Made by a program: the position numbers and the translations under genes. Shown piece by piece: positions 7,290-13,034 of a stretch of DNA of 13,249 nucleotides; the first letter of the stretch is position 1; each line of letters opens with the position of its first letter. Below the pieces are notes generated by a model. It ran no database searches. It had not been told where the DNA came from and was given only the letters and a program-made list of their open reading frames with translations. Origin of the DNA: Thermoplasmata archaeon (GTDB lineage: Archaea; Thermoplasmatota; Thermoplasmata; Lutacidiplasmatales; UBA184); NCBI GenBank assembly GCA_030039135.1, contig JASHQN010000086.1, forward strand, positions 1 to 13,249, written 5' to 3'.

Positions 7290-8471
7290 GTGACCGATCA
7301 CTCGGCCCGGCCCCGGACCCCCCAGCGCGCTTCTGCCCGTCGCGTGGATGCGGCGCTGGCGGCCCTTGGTCTCGTGGATCGGGTGCGGGAGCTGCCCTCG
7401 TCGACCCGCACGGCCGCTGAGGCGGCCGACGCGGTCGGTTGCGAGGTCCGCCAGATTGTGAAGTCCCTAGTGTTCCGTAAAGAGGGCTCGGGCGAGCCCG
7501 TGCTCCTCCTCGTGAGCGGAGCTCACCGGGTCGACCTCGAGTGGGCCGGTCGCTGGCTAGGCGCTGAGATACGGCAAGCCGATGCGGAGTACGTCCGGTC
7601 CGTAGCAGGGTACGCGATCGGAGGAGTTCCGCCGATCGGTCATGCCGGCGAGCTGCCCACGTACATCGACTACGACCTCCTCGAGCTCCGCGAGGTCTGG
7701 GCCGCCGCCGGAACACCGAACGCTATCTGTCGGCTCACCTCGACGGAACTCCTCGAGGCGACGAAGGGGCGGCCCATGCCCATGGACACCCTTCGGCCCG
7801 CCATGGACCCCTCCGACCGATGGATCACGTTCGATTGCTACGGGACGCTCGTCGACTGGCGCTCGGGTCTTCTCGCCGCCGTCGACCGCGCGGCGGGCTC
7901 AGTCCCGGCTTCTCTTCGGCTCGAGCTCTTCTCGGCCTACCTGACGGAGGAACAGCGGATCGAGGACGGGGCCTACAGGACATACCGCGAGGTCATGGCA
8001 GAGGCTCTCGTCGCGGCCGCCCGGCACGTAGGGGTAACGATCTCCGAGGGGGGGATCGTTGATTCGATCCCCGACTGGCCGTTGTTCGCCGACACCCTCC
8101 CAGCGCTTTCGGACCTCGTCCAGAGCGGCGCGCGTCTCGGGATCCTCTCGAACATCGACCACGACCTCATCGAGCGGACGATTGCTCGACATGGGCTTCC
8201 GATCGATTTGGTCGTGACCGCGGAAGAAGTGCGGTCGTACAAACCGGCGCTCGCCCACTGGATTCGGTTCCTCCGGCACACCGGCGCCCGGCCCGAAGCA
8301 ACGTGGCACGTCGCCGGCGGTTACCACTACGACATGCCACCGGCGGCTCACCTCGGTTTTCGAACCGCCTACGTGGCACGTTATCCCGGACCTGCCCCCG
8401 GACCGGAGGCCCACGTCACCGTGAGCAGTCTGCAAGAGTTTGTCGACGGCCTGTCTAAGGCGGCGGAGTAG
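7290..8471 (+). CDS. YbaK/ProX tRNA-editing domain fused to HAD hydrolase
   Basis: One uninterrupted 393-residue ORF has two domains. Residues about 15-165 are a YbaK/ProX-type domain, a family that hydrolyses mischarged aminoacyl-tRNA such as Cys- or Ala-tRNA(Pro). The conserved lysine lies in QIVKSLVF (Lys58), and GGVPPIGH (111-118) matches the family glycine loop. Residues about 177-393 are a HAD-superfamily hydrolase of the haloacid-dehalogenase type II group: motif I TFDCYGTLVDW with nucleophile Asp182, motif II LSNID (Ser287), motif III SYKPA (Lys318) and a weaker motif IV around GYHYDMPPA. An ATG at 7803 (residue 172) sits right at the domain joint, so the HAD part might also be made alone. 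The two activities are not known to me to belong together. A lost stop codon or a sequencing artefact joining two genes is the alternative. Each domain call is firm; the joint role is unknown. Confidence 0.88.
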   Translation: MTDHSARPRTPQRASARRVDAALAALGLVDRVRELPSSTRTAAEAADAVGCEVRQIVKSLVFRKEGSGEPVLLLVSGAHRVDLEWAGRWLGAEIRQADAEYVRSVAGYAIGGVPPIGHAGELPTYIDYDLLELREVWAAAGTPNAICRLTSTELLEATKGRPMPMDTLRPAMDPSDRWITFDCYGTLVDWRSGLLAAVDRAAGSVPASLRLELFSAYLTEEQRIEDGAYRTYREVMAEALVAAARHVGVTISEGGIVDSIPDWPLFADTLPALSDLVQSGARLGILSNIDHDLIERTIARHGLPIDLVVTAEEVRSYKPALAHWIRFLRHTGARPEATWHVAGGYHYDMPPAAHLGFRTAYVARYPGPAPGPEAHVTVSSLQEFVDGLSKAAE

Positions 8472-8664
8472 AGCCGATACAGAAAGAGTTCGTCGAGCCG
8501 ACCCGAGCCGTGACCGTCGCCGTCGGAAGGCGGGAGCCACCGAAGGGTCTTCTCGAGCGGCGTCGTCCTCCTCGAACCGGCTGCCGGGCTTCCCCGCAGG
8601 AGCATGGCGGGGTCGTTCTTGGTGAAGTCCGACCAAGTGTCCTCCGCCGAAGGAACTCAAGAGG

Positions 8665-8701
8665 GACTCTGCGCGCCCATCTCTACCATCGGCGCAGAGT
8701 C
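8665..8701. repeat. Perfect 10-bp inverted repeat (hairpin)
   Basis: GACTCTGCGC (8665-8674) is followed after 17 bases by its exact complement GCGCAGAGTC (8692-8701). No T-run follows on either strand, so a simple intrinsic terminator is not supported. It could be part of a structured RNA or a protein-binding dyad between the YbaK-HAD gene and what follows. Confidence 0.55.
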
Positions 8702-8884
8702 AGCGGACGGGCCGACCGAGGAACGGCGCAACCAATGGCGGCGGCCGCGTCTCGAAAATGCTCGACCGGGGTACGGAGGCCGCCTCGCCTTCCCCCACTT
8801 CCGTCGCAGTCGACGACACGACCGCGATTAGAGCAAGGAGCGTGTGAGCCCGACGCGCGTCGTGAGCCGGTCGGAACCCGCCCA

Positions 8885-9067
8885 CTACAACTGCGGGCCA
8901 GCGGGCCGCTCCTCCTCGCTCGGGTCCCTCCTCCGAAGATCGTGGTAACAGACTCTACAGCGCCTGGGGCTCGGGAGCAGGTCCTTGGGGAGGCAGGGGC
9001 AAGCGCACTCCGTCGGATTTCCGCCCTCCTCGTCGGTACTACCGGTCGAAGTACACCACTGGCACAT
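8885..9067 (-). CDS. Possible small cysteine-rich zinc-ribbon-like protein
   Basis: This is a 60-residue ORF starting with ATG. It has seven cysteines: a C-x2-C pair at residues 2-5 (CQWC), CACPC at 22-26 and a second C-x2-C pair at 39-42 (CRVCYHDL), ending in a charged tail. Two CxxC knuckles in so short a chain fit small archaeal zinc-ribbon proteins. A weak TATA-like GTTATC is centred near 9093, about 26 nt from the ATG, which suits a leaderless mRNA. Against it: no family match that I can name, only average codon bias, and competing frames on both strands. A chance ORF remains quite possible. Confidence 0.35.
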   Translation of the reverse strand: MCQWCTSTGSTDEEGGNPTECACPCLPKDLLPSPRRCRVCYHDLRRRDPSEEERPAGPQL

Positions 9068-9141
9068 GAGTCGGAGGACGCCTTGGGCACGATAACTGCA
9101 TCGTCGCGGCCCCGGGCTTGCCGCGGAACGCGCGCGGCCGA

Positions 9142-9169
9142 TCGTGAGACGCGGCTGTCGCGCTCACGA
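9142..9169. repeat. Strong hairpin with single bulge
   Basis: TCGTGAG (9142-9148), a bulged A, then CGCG pair with CGCGCTCACGA (9159-9169) across a five-base loop, GCTGT. This gives 11 base pairs. It lies upstream of the putative 60-codon minus-strand gene and downstream of the small membrane protein gene. It could be a transcript end or part of an unrecognised RNA; no U-run follows on either strand. Confidence 0.5.
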
Positions 9170-9288
9170 CATGAGAAGAGTTGTTCCCGAAATGAACGAT
9201 GGCTCGCTACGCTACCTTGCTGAGAGTTCTAGTCATAGACCTATCCACGGCCGGCAGCTCGGGGGATCGAGTGGTGAGTGCGCTTGCA

Positions 9289-9313
9289 ACGCTCGAGTCC
9301 GATAGTCGAGCGT
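9289..9313. repeat. 8-bp hairpin downstream of the small membrane protein gene
   Basis: ACGCTCGA (9289-9296) pairs with TCGAGCGT (9306-9313) across a nine-base loop. It begins about 25 bases past the stop codon of the minus-strand gene ending at 9338. It might help end or stabilise that transcript, although no T-run follows. Confidence 0.4.
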
Positions 9314-9337
9314 GTACGATCTGCCGGATGGTCCCAT

Positions 9338-9784
9338 TCAGAGGAGAGGGGTAGAATAGTGACCGGAAACCTGGACGGTTGTCTCGGGAGAGGAGCTCGT
9401 CGGGAGGGTTGCGGTAAGCGTGTACGGGGGGTTCCCAGCGGTGAAGCTGAAGGAGCCGTAGTTCGAATCGGTCGAGTAGATCACATCTCGGCCAGCGTCC
9501 GCGATCTGAAAGACCACGGATTCCCCGTTGGTGGTGGTGAACGTTCCGTGCACCTGGCTACCGGGGGGCAGGTTGATCGTTACACCGACCGGCGTCCCAT
9601 AGGTCGCGGTAAGTCCTGCAGAAAACGGTGTCGACACCGGGATCGTGTAGAGGAGAATCACCGCGATGACGAGAACCGCCGCAACCACCGCGACAACGGC
9701 CGTTATCCTGCGCACGTCGGTTCGCAGCCCGGTGGCGCGCTGAGCCTCTGCGCTCGAGGTCGTCGGGGGTTCCACCGGATTCAT
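9338..9784 (-). CDS. Single-pass membrane-anchored hypothetical protein
   Basis: From the ATG at 9784 this is a 148-residue protein. A short polar N-terminus of about 25 residues, rich in Thr/Ser/Ala/Pro/Glu, is followed by one membrane helix (about 27-47, ITAVVAVVAAVLVIAVILLY). The rest (about 50-148) is an outward-facing domain rich in Thr, Ser, Gly and Tyr with alternating hydrophobic residues, suggesting a small beta-sandwich; FSFTAGNPPYTLT is typical of such folds. I do not recognise a named family. Small proteins with this layout are common in archaea and often of unknown role. An in-frame GTG at 9799 would add five residues; GGAG nine bases before the ATG favours 9784. It lies downstream of the RNase P RNA on the same strand. 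Confidence 0.7.
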   Translation of the reverse strand: MNPVEPPTTSSAEAQRATGLRTDVRRITAVVAVVAAVLVIAVILLYTIPVSTPFSAGLTATYGTPVGVTINLPPGSQVHGTFTTTNGESVVFQIADAGRDVIYSTDSNYGSFSFTAGNPPYTLTATLPTSSSPETTVQVSGHYSTPLL

Positions 9785-9902
9785 GGCGCTGGGCTCCACT
9801 TTCCTGCCGCCAAGCGATCGGATGCCATCCGAGCGGGCATATGACGCCAGTCTAGACCTAGCCGATGTACCCTTCTGCGGTGCCGCGGTGTCTGGTCGAC
9901 AT

Positions 9903-9941
9903 AACCCCGCGACCGACGAGCGCTCCCGAGACCACGGGGTT
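9903..9941 (-). repeat. Inverted repeat downstream of RNase P RNA
   Basis: AACCCCG (9903-9909) and CGGGGTT (9935-9941) form a 7-bp stem enclosing 25 bases that include the palindrome GAGCGCTC (9918-9925). It directly abuts the 13-bp hairpin at 9943-9972, so a transcript running past the RNase P RNA would fold into two adjacent stems. Confidence 0.45.
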
Positions 9942-9942
9942 T

Positions 9943-9972
9943 CCGGCCCGGAAACGAGCGTTCCCGGGCCGG
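9943..9972 (-). terminator. 13-bp hairpin 3' of RNase P RNA
   Basis: On the minus strand CCGGCCCGGGAAC pairs with GTTTCCGGGCCGG across a four-base loop, with one G-U pair. It begins 20 bases past the end of the RNase P RNA P1 helix. No U-run follows, so termination is uncertain; it may act in 3' processing, protect the transcript end, or belong to a separate structured RNA. Confidence 0.4.
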
Positions 9973-9992
9973 CGGCACGTCACGGCATGCGA

Positions 9993-10280
9993 CGTGCCGG
10001 CCAGGTCGTGGTAGTAAGCCCCATTCTGGTTCAGGCAGCATTCGACTGCGCGCTCTCCTCGACGGTCGCGGGAACCGCTCATCCCGTCGGTCAGGGCTTG
10101 CTTCCGGGGAGACGGCCGTTTCACCAAATCCCGGCGGAACCTCCGGTGCGACACCCTCACCGTACCGCCGGACTGTGTCGTTGCTGCTCCGTAGCTCGGA
10201 CTCTCGCCCGTCGGGCTCCCGCCCGACCCCGTGTTCCCCGAAGTGGGGACTTTCCTCAGCGGCCGGCCGTCGCCGGCACG
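9993..10280 (-). ncRNA. rnpB: RNase P RNA
   Basis: This is the catalytic RNA of ribonuclease P, which removes 5' leaders from pre-tRNAs. The sequence shows it directly. The universal CR-I element GAGGAAAGTCC reads on the minus strand at 10257-10247. The CR-V element CAGAATGGGGCTTAC, the 3' strand of P4, lies near its other end at 10028-10014. A perfect 9-bp P1 helix closes the molecule: CGTGCCGGC (10280-10272) with GCCGGCACG (10001-9993). The length of about 288 nt and the P4 signatures fit an archaeal type A RNA. A hairpin GTCGGG/CCCGAC follows CR-I. The true mature ends may differ by a few bases. Several ORFs cross this region but are chance reading frames in a GC-rich RNA gene. A TATA-like CTTTAGG lies about 58 bases upstream, implying a leader of about 30 nt. 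Confidence 0.93.
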
Positions 10281-10335
10281 GTCCACCGTCAGCTGCCCTC
10301 CACCTCCTGGCGAGCAGAGTAGGTGAGGAGGGCTC

Positions 10336-10342
10336 CTAAAGC
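10336..10342 (-). promoter_or_regulatory. Likely TATA box of RNase P RNA
   Basis: On the minus strand the sequence reads GCTTTAGG, close to the GATTTAGG box at 7261. Transcription would start near 10312, leaving a leader of about 30 nt before P1 that would need to be trimmed. Read on the plus strand (CCTAAAGC), it could also serve the HisA-like gene with a leader of about 30 nt. Confidence 0.4.
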
Positions 10343-10393
10343 CGCCCCCTGGGGCTCGGCAAGGCGGAAAAGCGGCGACGGAGTCGCCTCCGC

Positions 10394-11110
10394 GTGCCCG
10401 GGACGCCCCTTGCGCGCCGCGCGCCGGCTCGCGGGACTCCGCCCACGGGTCCCATCATCGCGCCCTCTCTTCTTCTGCGTCGGGGCCACGTCTGCCTTCC
10501 GGGAGCCGAAGGTCCGGTCGTCGCCCGCCGAGGCTCGGGTCAGGGATACGACGTCTTCGATGTGCTGGACCAGCTGAGCCCGCACTACCCGTTCCTCTAT
10601 CTGGTGGACCTCGACGGACTTGAGCGGAACGACCCTCAGCTCGAGTACATCCAGGAACTTTCTCGGGACATGCCGCTCTGGGTCGATTCCGGGGTCCGGC
10701 AAGCCGATCAGGCAATCGATGTCATCGTAGCGGGCGCGCAGAAGGCGGTGCTGTCGAGCGCGTACCTGCGCGGCCCGAAGGAGCTACGGCGGGCGTGGCG
10801 TCTCACGACGGAGCTCGTGTTCGAGATCGAGACCGTCCAGGGTCGGACGGAACCCGTGGACGAAAGCTGGGGCTCGGCGGACCCCGCTGCGCTGGCCCGG
10901 GTGGCGAGGGAGGTCGGGATCGGCTCGGTCGTGCTCTCGGCGAGGGGAGAAGAGGTGGACTGGACCATGGTCGGGGCGCTCGCCCAGGGTGGACCCACCT
11001 GGGTCGATGGCTCCTTTTCGCCACGGGATGCCCTCCAACTCGCGACGGCGCACGCGGCCGGAGGCATATTCCACCTGGACGAGGTACTCGCGAACATGGA
11101 CAAGCCCTGA
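10394..11110 (+). CDS. HisA-related TIM-barrel protein
   Basis: This is a 238-residue protein resembling the archaeal proFAR-isomerase-like (HisA/HisF-related) group, whose role is unsettled. Barrel landmarks are strand-plus-loop FLYLVDLDGLERN (67-79), WVDSGVR (96-102, the counterpart of the HisA GGIR phosphate loop), AQKAVLSSAYL (115-125), VGIGSVVLSARGEEVDW (174-190) and WVDGSFS (203-209). The first 20 residues are Arg/Pro-rich and unlike the family; homology should begin near IIAPSLLLRRGHV. GTG at 10394 is the only usual start codon between an in-frame TAA (10337) and the domain, so either the N-terminus is extended or a rare start is used. It should not be taken as the histidine-pathway HisA, because the usual HisA N-terminal strand and loop are not matched. 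Confidence 0.8.
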   Translation: MPGTPLARRAPARGTPPTGPIIAPSLLLRRGHVCLPGAEGPVVARRGSGQGYDVFDVLDQLSPHYPFLYLVDLDGLERNDPQLEYIQELSRDMPLWVDSGVRQADQAIDVIVAGAQKAVLSSAYLRGPKELRRAWRLTTELVFEIETVQGRTEPVDESWGSADPAALARVAREVGIGSVVLSARGEEVDWTMVGALAQGGPTWVDGSFSPRDALQLATAHAAGGIFHLDEVLANMDKP

Positions 11111-11144
11111 GCCCTCCCGAAACGGCGAGATCGTTGCCGGCTCC

Positions 11145-11209
11145 GACGCGCAATGATGAGAACCAGAACCAGCTGAAGCATGATGAATGATGGGCGAGCT
11201 GAGCGCGTC
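11145..11209 (+). ncRNA. C/D box sRNA (dual guide)
   Basis: All elements of an archaeal C/D box RNA are present in order. These are a terminal stem GACGCGC (11145-11151), box C ATGATGA (11153-11159), a 13-nt guide (11160-11172) and box D' CTGA (11173-11176). A 3-nt spacer, box C' ATGATGA (11180-11186), a 12-nt guide (11187-11198), box D CTGA (11199-11202) and the exact stem partner GCGCGTC (11203-11209) follow. The 65-nt length and guide spacings are typical. Such RNAs direct fibrillarin to 2'-O-methylate rRNA or tRNA at the base paired to the fifth nucleotide before box D or D'. From memory of archaeal 23S rRNA, the second guide (AUGAUGGGCGAG) can pair over about 11 bases, with two G-U pairs, to the A-loop region UUCGCCCAUUA. 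The first guide would recognise CUGGUUCUGGUUC; its target is unknown to me. It lies 34 bases past the HisA-like stop and may be processed from that transcript. Confidence 0.88.
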
Positions 11210-11447
11210 CTTCGGGCGGGCCGGATTTCGGCGCGAGTACGTAGGTCCAGAGGGCTGGCGATGGCGGCCGACGGCACATGGTGCGGGCGGGTGTTCGCAA
11301 CGCTCGTGCACGAGGAGAGGAAAGCTGGGGCCTCGCTCGATCGGCCGCGCGCCGGGGCCGCCCCCCCATTCGCGGGGCGACGAGGCTCGTGAGGTGCGAC
11401 GGGCTCTTGCGGGCCGGCCGCGGCTTCCGACGGCGGGGAGTTGGGAC
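11210..11447. other. Intergenic stretch with no recognised gene
   Basis: Between the C/D box RNA and the convergent decarboxylase gene I see no promoter box, RNA motif or convincing ORF. A run of seven C (about 11360-11366) lies in it. A plus-strand frame starting inside the sRNA (ATG at 11187) begins with plausible codons but soon reads antisense through the decarboxylase, so I do not call it. Confidence 0.4.
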
Positions 11448-12794
11448 CTAGCCCTGCGCGAGCCGAAGTATCGCGGCGGCCGATCGCTCTACGTCGGCCT
11501 CGGAGGTCGCCCAAGAGCTGACGCTGATGCGCATGGCGGGGACGCCGTGCCAGACGGTTCCCCCACACCAGCAGGTCCCGTCCCGTTGCACCAAGTCGAT
11601 GACTCGCCGGGTCTTTTCCTCGGATCCGAACGAGACCAAGACCTGGTTCAGTACGACGTCGTTGAGGATCTCCGCTCCTCCATCGCGTAGGCGGGCGGCG
11701 AATCGCTCGGCGAGACGGCAGCACCTCTCGACCAGGTCCGCCACGCCCCTTCGGCCCAGGTGACGGAGCGCCGCCCAGGTGTCGACGGCTCGCGCCCTTC
11801 GCGACATCTCGGGAGTGTAGTTCATCGGATCGGCTCGACCGTCCGCGGCCAGGTACGCGGCGGGTTCGCCCGACATCGCGGCCCGCAGATGCGCAGGATC
11901 GCGCACGAACGCCATCCCGCTGTCGTACGGGACGTTCAACCATTTGTGCCCGTCCAGCGCCCACGAATCCGCTTCGTTCGCGCCGGCCGCGAGATGGGCG
12001 CGGCCGGGCGCTGCGTTCGCCCACAGGCCGAACGCGCCGTCGATGTGAACCCAGGCGCCGGCACGATGGGCAAATTCACAAAGTTCGTGCGCCGGATCGA
12101 AGGAGCCGGTGTTGACGTTCCCGGACTGGATGCAGACGATCGCCGGACCTCGCAGTTCCGGAAGCTTCTCGGCCCTCATTCTCCCCTGATCGTCGGTCGG
12201 CACGCGGAGAACGCGGCCCCGCCCTAGCCCGAGGAGCGACAGCGCTCTCAGGACCGATATGTGAACCTCCTCCCCGACGACGACGGTGACCGAGGGGGCG
12301 CCGCCGAGCCCCTCGACTTCTACGTTCCATCCTGCGTCCGCGAGCACGGCGTGACGGGCCGCCGCGAGGGCGGTGACGTTCGCCAGGGTGTCGCCCGTCA
12401 CGAAGGCGCCTCTTGCCCCGGCGGGGAGATGCAGGAGGTCGCGGACCCACTCCAGCGCCACTGCCTCGAGCTTGACCGCCGCAGGGGACATGACCTCCAA
12501 CGCGCCGTTCTGGTTCCACGCGCTCGCGAGCCAGTTGGCGGCGACCGCGGTCGGAAGTCCGCTCCCGATCACGAACCCGAAGTACCTCCCTCCTGCGGTC
12601 GCAACGGTGGCGGGAGACCCCACCTCGTCCAGCGCTGCGATCACCTCGGAGGGGGCTTCTCCTGCGTCGGGCAACGGTCCGCCCAGCTCGGCCAGACGAT
12701 CGACGGCTTCGGTTGATGGAACCACCCCTCGATCGCTCAGCCCTTTCAGGTAACGGTCGGCGCGAGCTGCGGTATCCGCGAAGAGATTCTCCAT
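11448..12794 (-). CDS. PLP-dependent group II amino acid decarboxylase
   Basis: This 448-residue cytosolic enzyme belongs to the family that includes aromatic-amino-acid, glutamate, tyrosine and aspartate decarboxylases (group II, PLP fold type I). The PLP Schiff-base lysine is Lys284 in ALDGHKWLNVPYDSG (279-293). Asp252 in WVHIDGAFGLWA contacts the pyridine nitrogen, and GDTLANVTAL (134-143) is the cofactor phosphate loop. His178 in EEVHIS stacks on the ring. The C-terminal domain ends in VPAMRISVSSWATSEADV, which is family-typical. Substrate cannot be fixed; the length is nearer bacterial/eukaryotic aromatic decarboxylases than the shorter archaeal MfnA. An aldolase-type side family is less likely. 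ATG start with GGGAG about eight bases upstream; a CTAAATT box at 12831-12837 gives a leader of about 13 nt. It diverges from the probable thrS. Confidence 0.9.
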   Translation of the reverse strand: MENLFADTAARADRYLKGLSDRGVVPSTEAVDRLAELGGPLPDAGEAPSEVIAALDEVGSPATVATAGGRYFGFVIGSGLPTAVAANWLASAWNQNGALEVMSPAAVKLEAVALEWVRDLLHLPAGARGAFVTGDTLANVTALAAARHAVLADAGWNVEVEGLGGAPSVTVVVGEEVHISVLRALSLLGLGRGRVLRVPTDDQGRMRAEKLPELRGPAIVCIQSGNVNTGSFDPAHELCEFAHRAGAWVHIDGAFGLWANAAPGRAHLAAGANEADSWALDGHKWLNVPYDSGMAFVRDPAHLRAAMSGEPAAYLAADGRADPMNYTPEMSRRARAVDTWAALRHLGRRGVADLVERCCRLAERFAARLRDGGAEILNDVVLNQVLVSFGSEEKTRRVIDLVQRDGTCWCGGTVWHGVPAMRISVSSWATSEADVERSAAAILRLAQG

Positions 12795-12830
12795 GCGCGT
12801 CGCTCCCGGTTTCCGTGCAGGGGGCCATCG

Positions 12831-12837
12831 AATTTAG
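12831..12837 (-). promoter_or_regulatory. TATA box and ribosome-binding site of the decarboxylase gene
   Basis: On the minus strand the box reads CTAAATT, about 39 nt before the ATG at 12794. The expected transcription start is near 12807, leaving a leader of about 13 nt containing GGGAG (about 12803-12807). This gene therefore appears leadered, unlike pyrB or the EamA gene. Confidence 0.45.
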
Positions 12838-12992
12838 CTCGGCGTGCGACGGGAGCCTCCCGACTCGCCCTCGCTCCCATCAGAAGGGGCCACACCTGCC
12901 GGTTCCGCTGGTCGAACGAGCCGGGATCGTCTCGGGCTCCCTGAAGGGGAGGCGTGCCGCTTCACCGCCGTCGTCGCGCCGACCGGCGCAGG

Positions 12993-13000
12993 CCTTAAGC
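12993..13000 (+). promoter_or_regulatory. TATA-like box of the probable thrS
   Basis: The sequence CCTTAAGC, with the same CTTAAG core as the pyrB/EamA box, is centred at 12996.5. Transcription would start near 13023, leaving a leader of about 12 nt that contains GAGGAG (13024-13029), a plausible ribosome-binding site for the GTG at 13035. Confidence 0.45.
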
Positions 13001-13034
13001 GCCGTGCTCCGTGGCAGCCCTCCGAGGAGCGGTC

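Larger units (their letters stand above)
8472..9337. other. 866-base region without a convincing long gene
   Basis: No ORF here shows recognisable domains over a gene-length stretch, and several long frames overlap each other with Arg/Ser/Pro-rich shadow-like translations. What it does hold: a perfect 10-bp inverted repeat (8665-8701), an 11-bp bulged hairpin (9142-9169), an 8-bp hairpin (9289-9313), and one possible 60-codon cysteine-rich gene (8885-9067). A stretch near 8470-8656 has GC-rich third codon positions on both strands and may be a gene remnant, but it has no plausible start in the frame that reads best. No tRNA-like T-arm sequence was found. Confidence 0.5.

Noticed and set aside
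5050..7293. 747-codon plus-strand ORF
   Set aside because: Antisense to pyrI and pyrB and out of frame over the EamA gene; both known genes have complete motifs in their own frames.
8520..8560. GGAAGG near an AGC resembling the SRP RNA helix 8 motif
   Set aside because: The spacing and the following bases do not match the conserved SRP sequence, and no enclosing long helix was seen.
8510..9223. 237-codon plus-strand ORF in the gene-poor region
   Set aside because: Arg/Ser/Pro-rich, no domain, no promoter-like box at a suitable distance; it looks like an open frame due to high GC.
9455..9475. GTTCGAATC resembling a tRNA T-loop
   Set aside because: It lies inside the membrane-protein gene and no acceptor, D or anticodon arm surrounds it.
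9858..10322. ORFs of 142 codons (minus) and 179 codons (plus) over this region
   Set aside because: They lie across the RNase P RNA; their translations are Arg/Pro/Ser-rich without domains.
10708..12024. 438-codon minus-strand ORF
   Set aside because: It is a shadow: antisense to the HisA-like gene and the C/D box RNA, and out of frame within the decarboxylase, whose own frame has all catalytic motifs.
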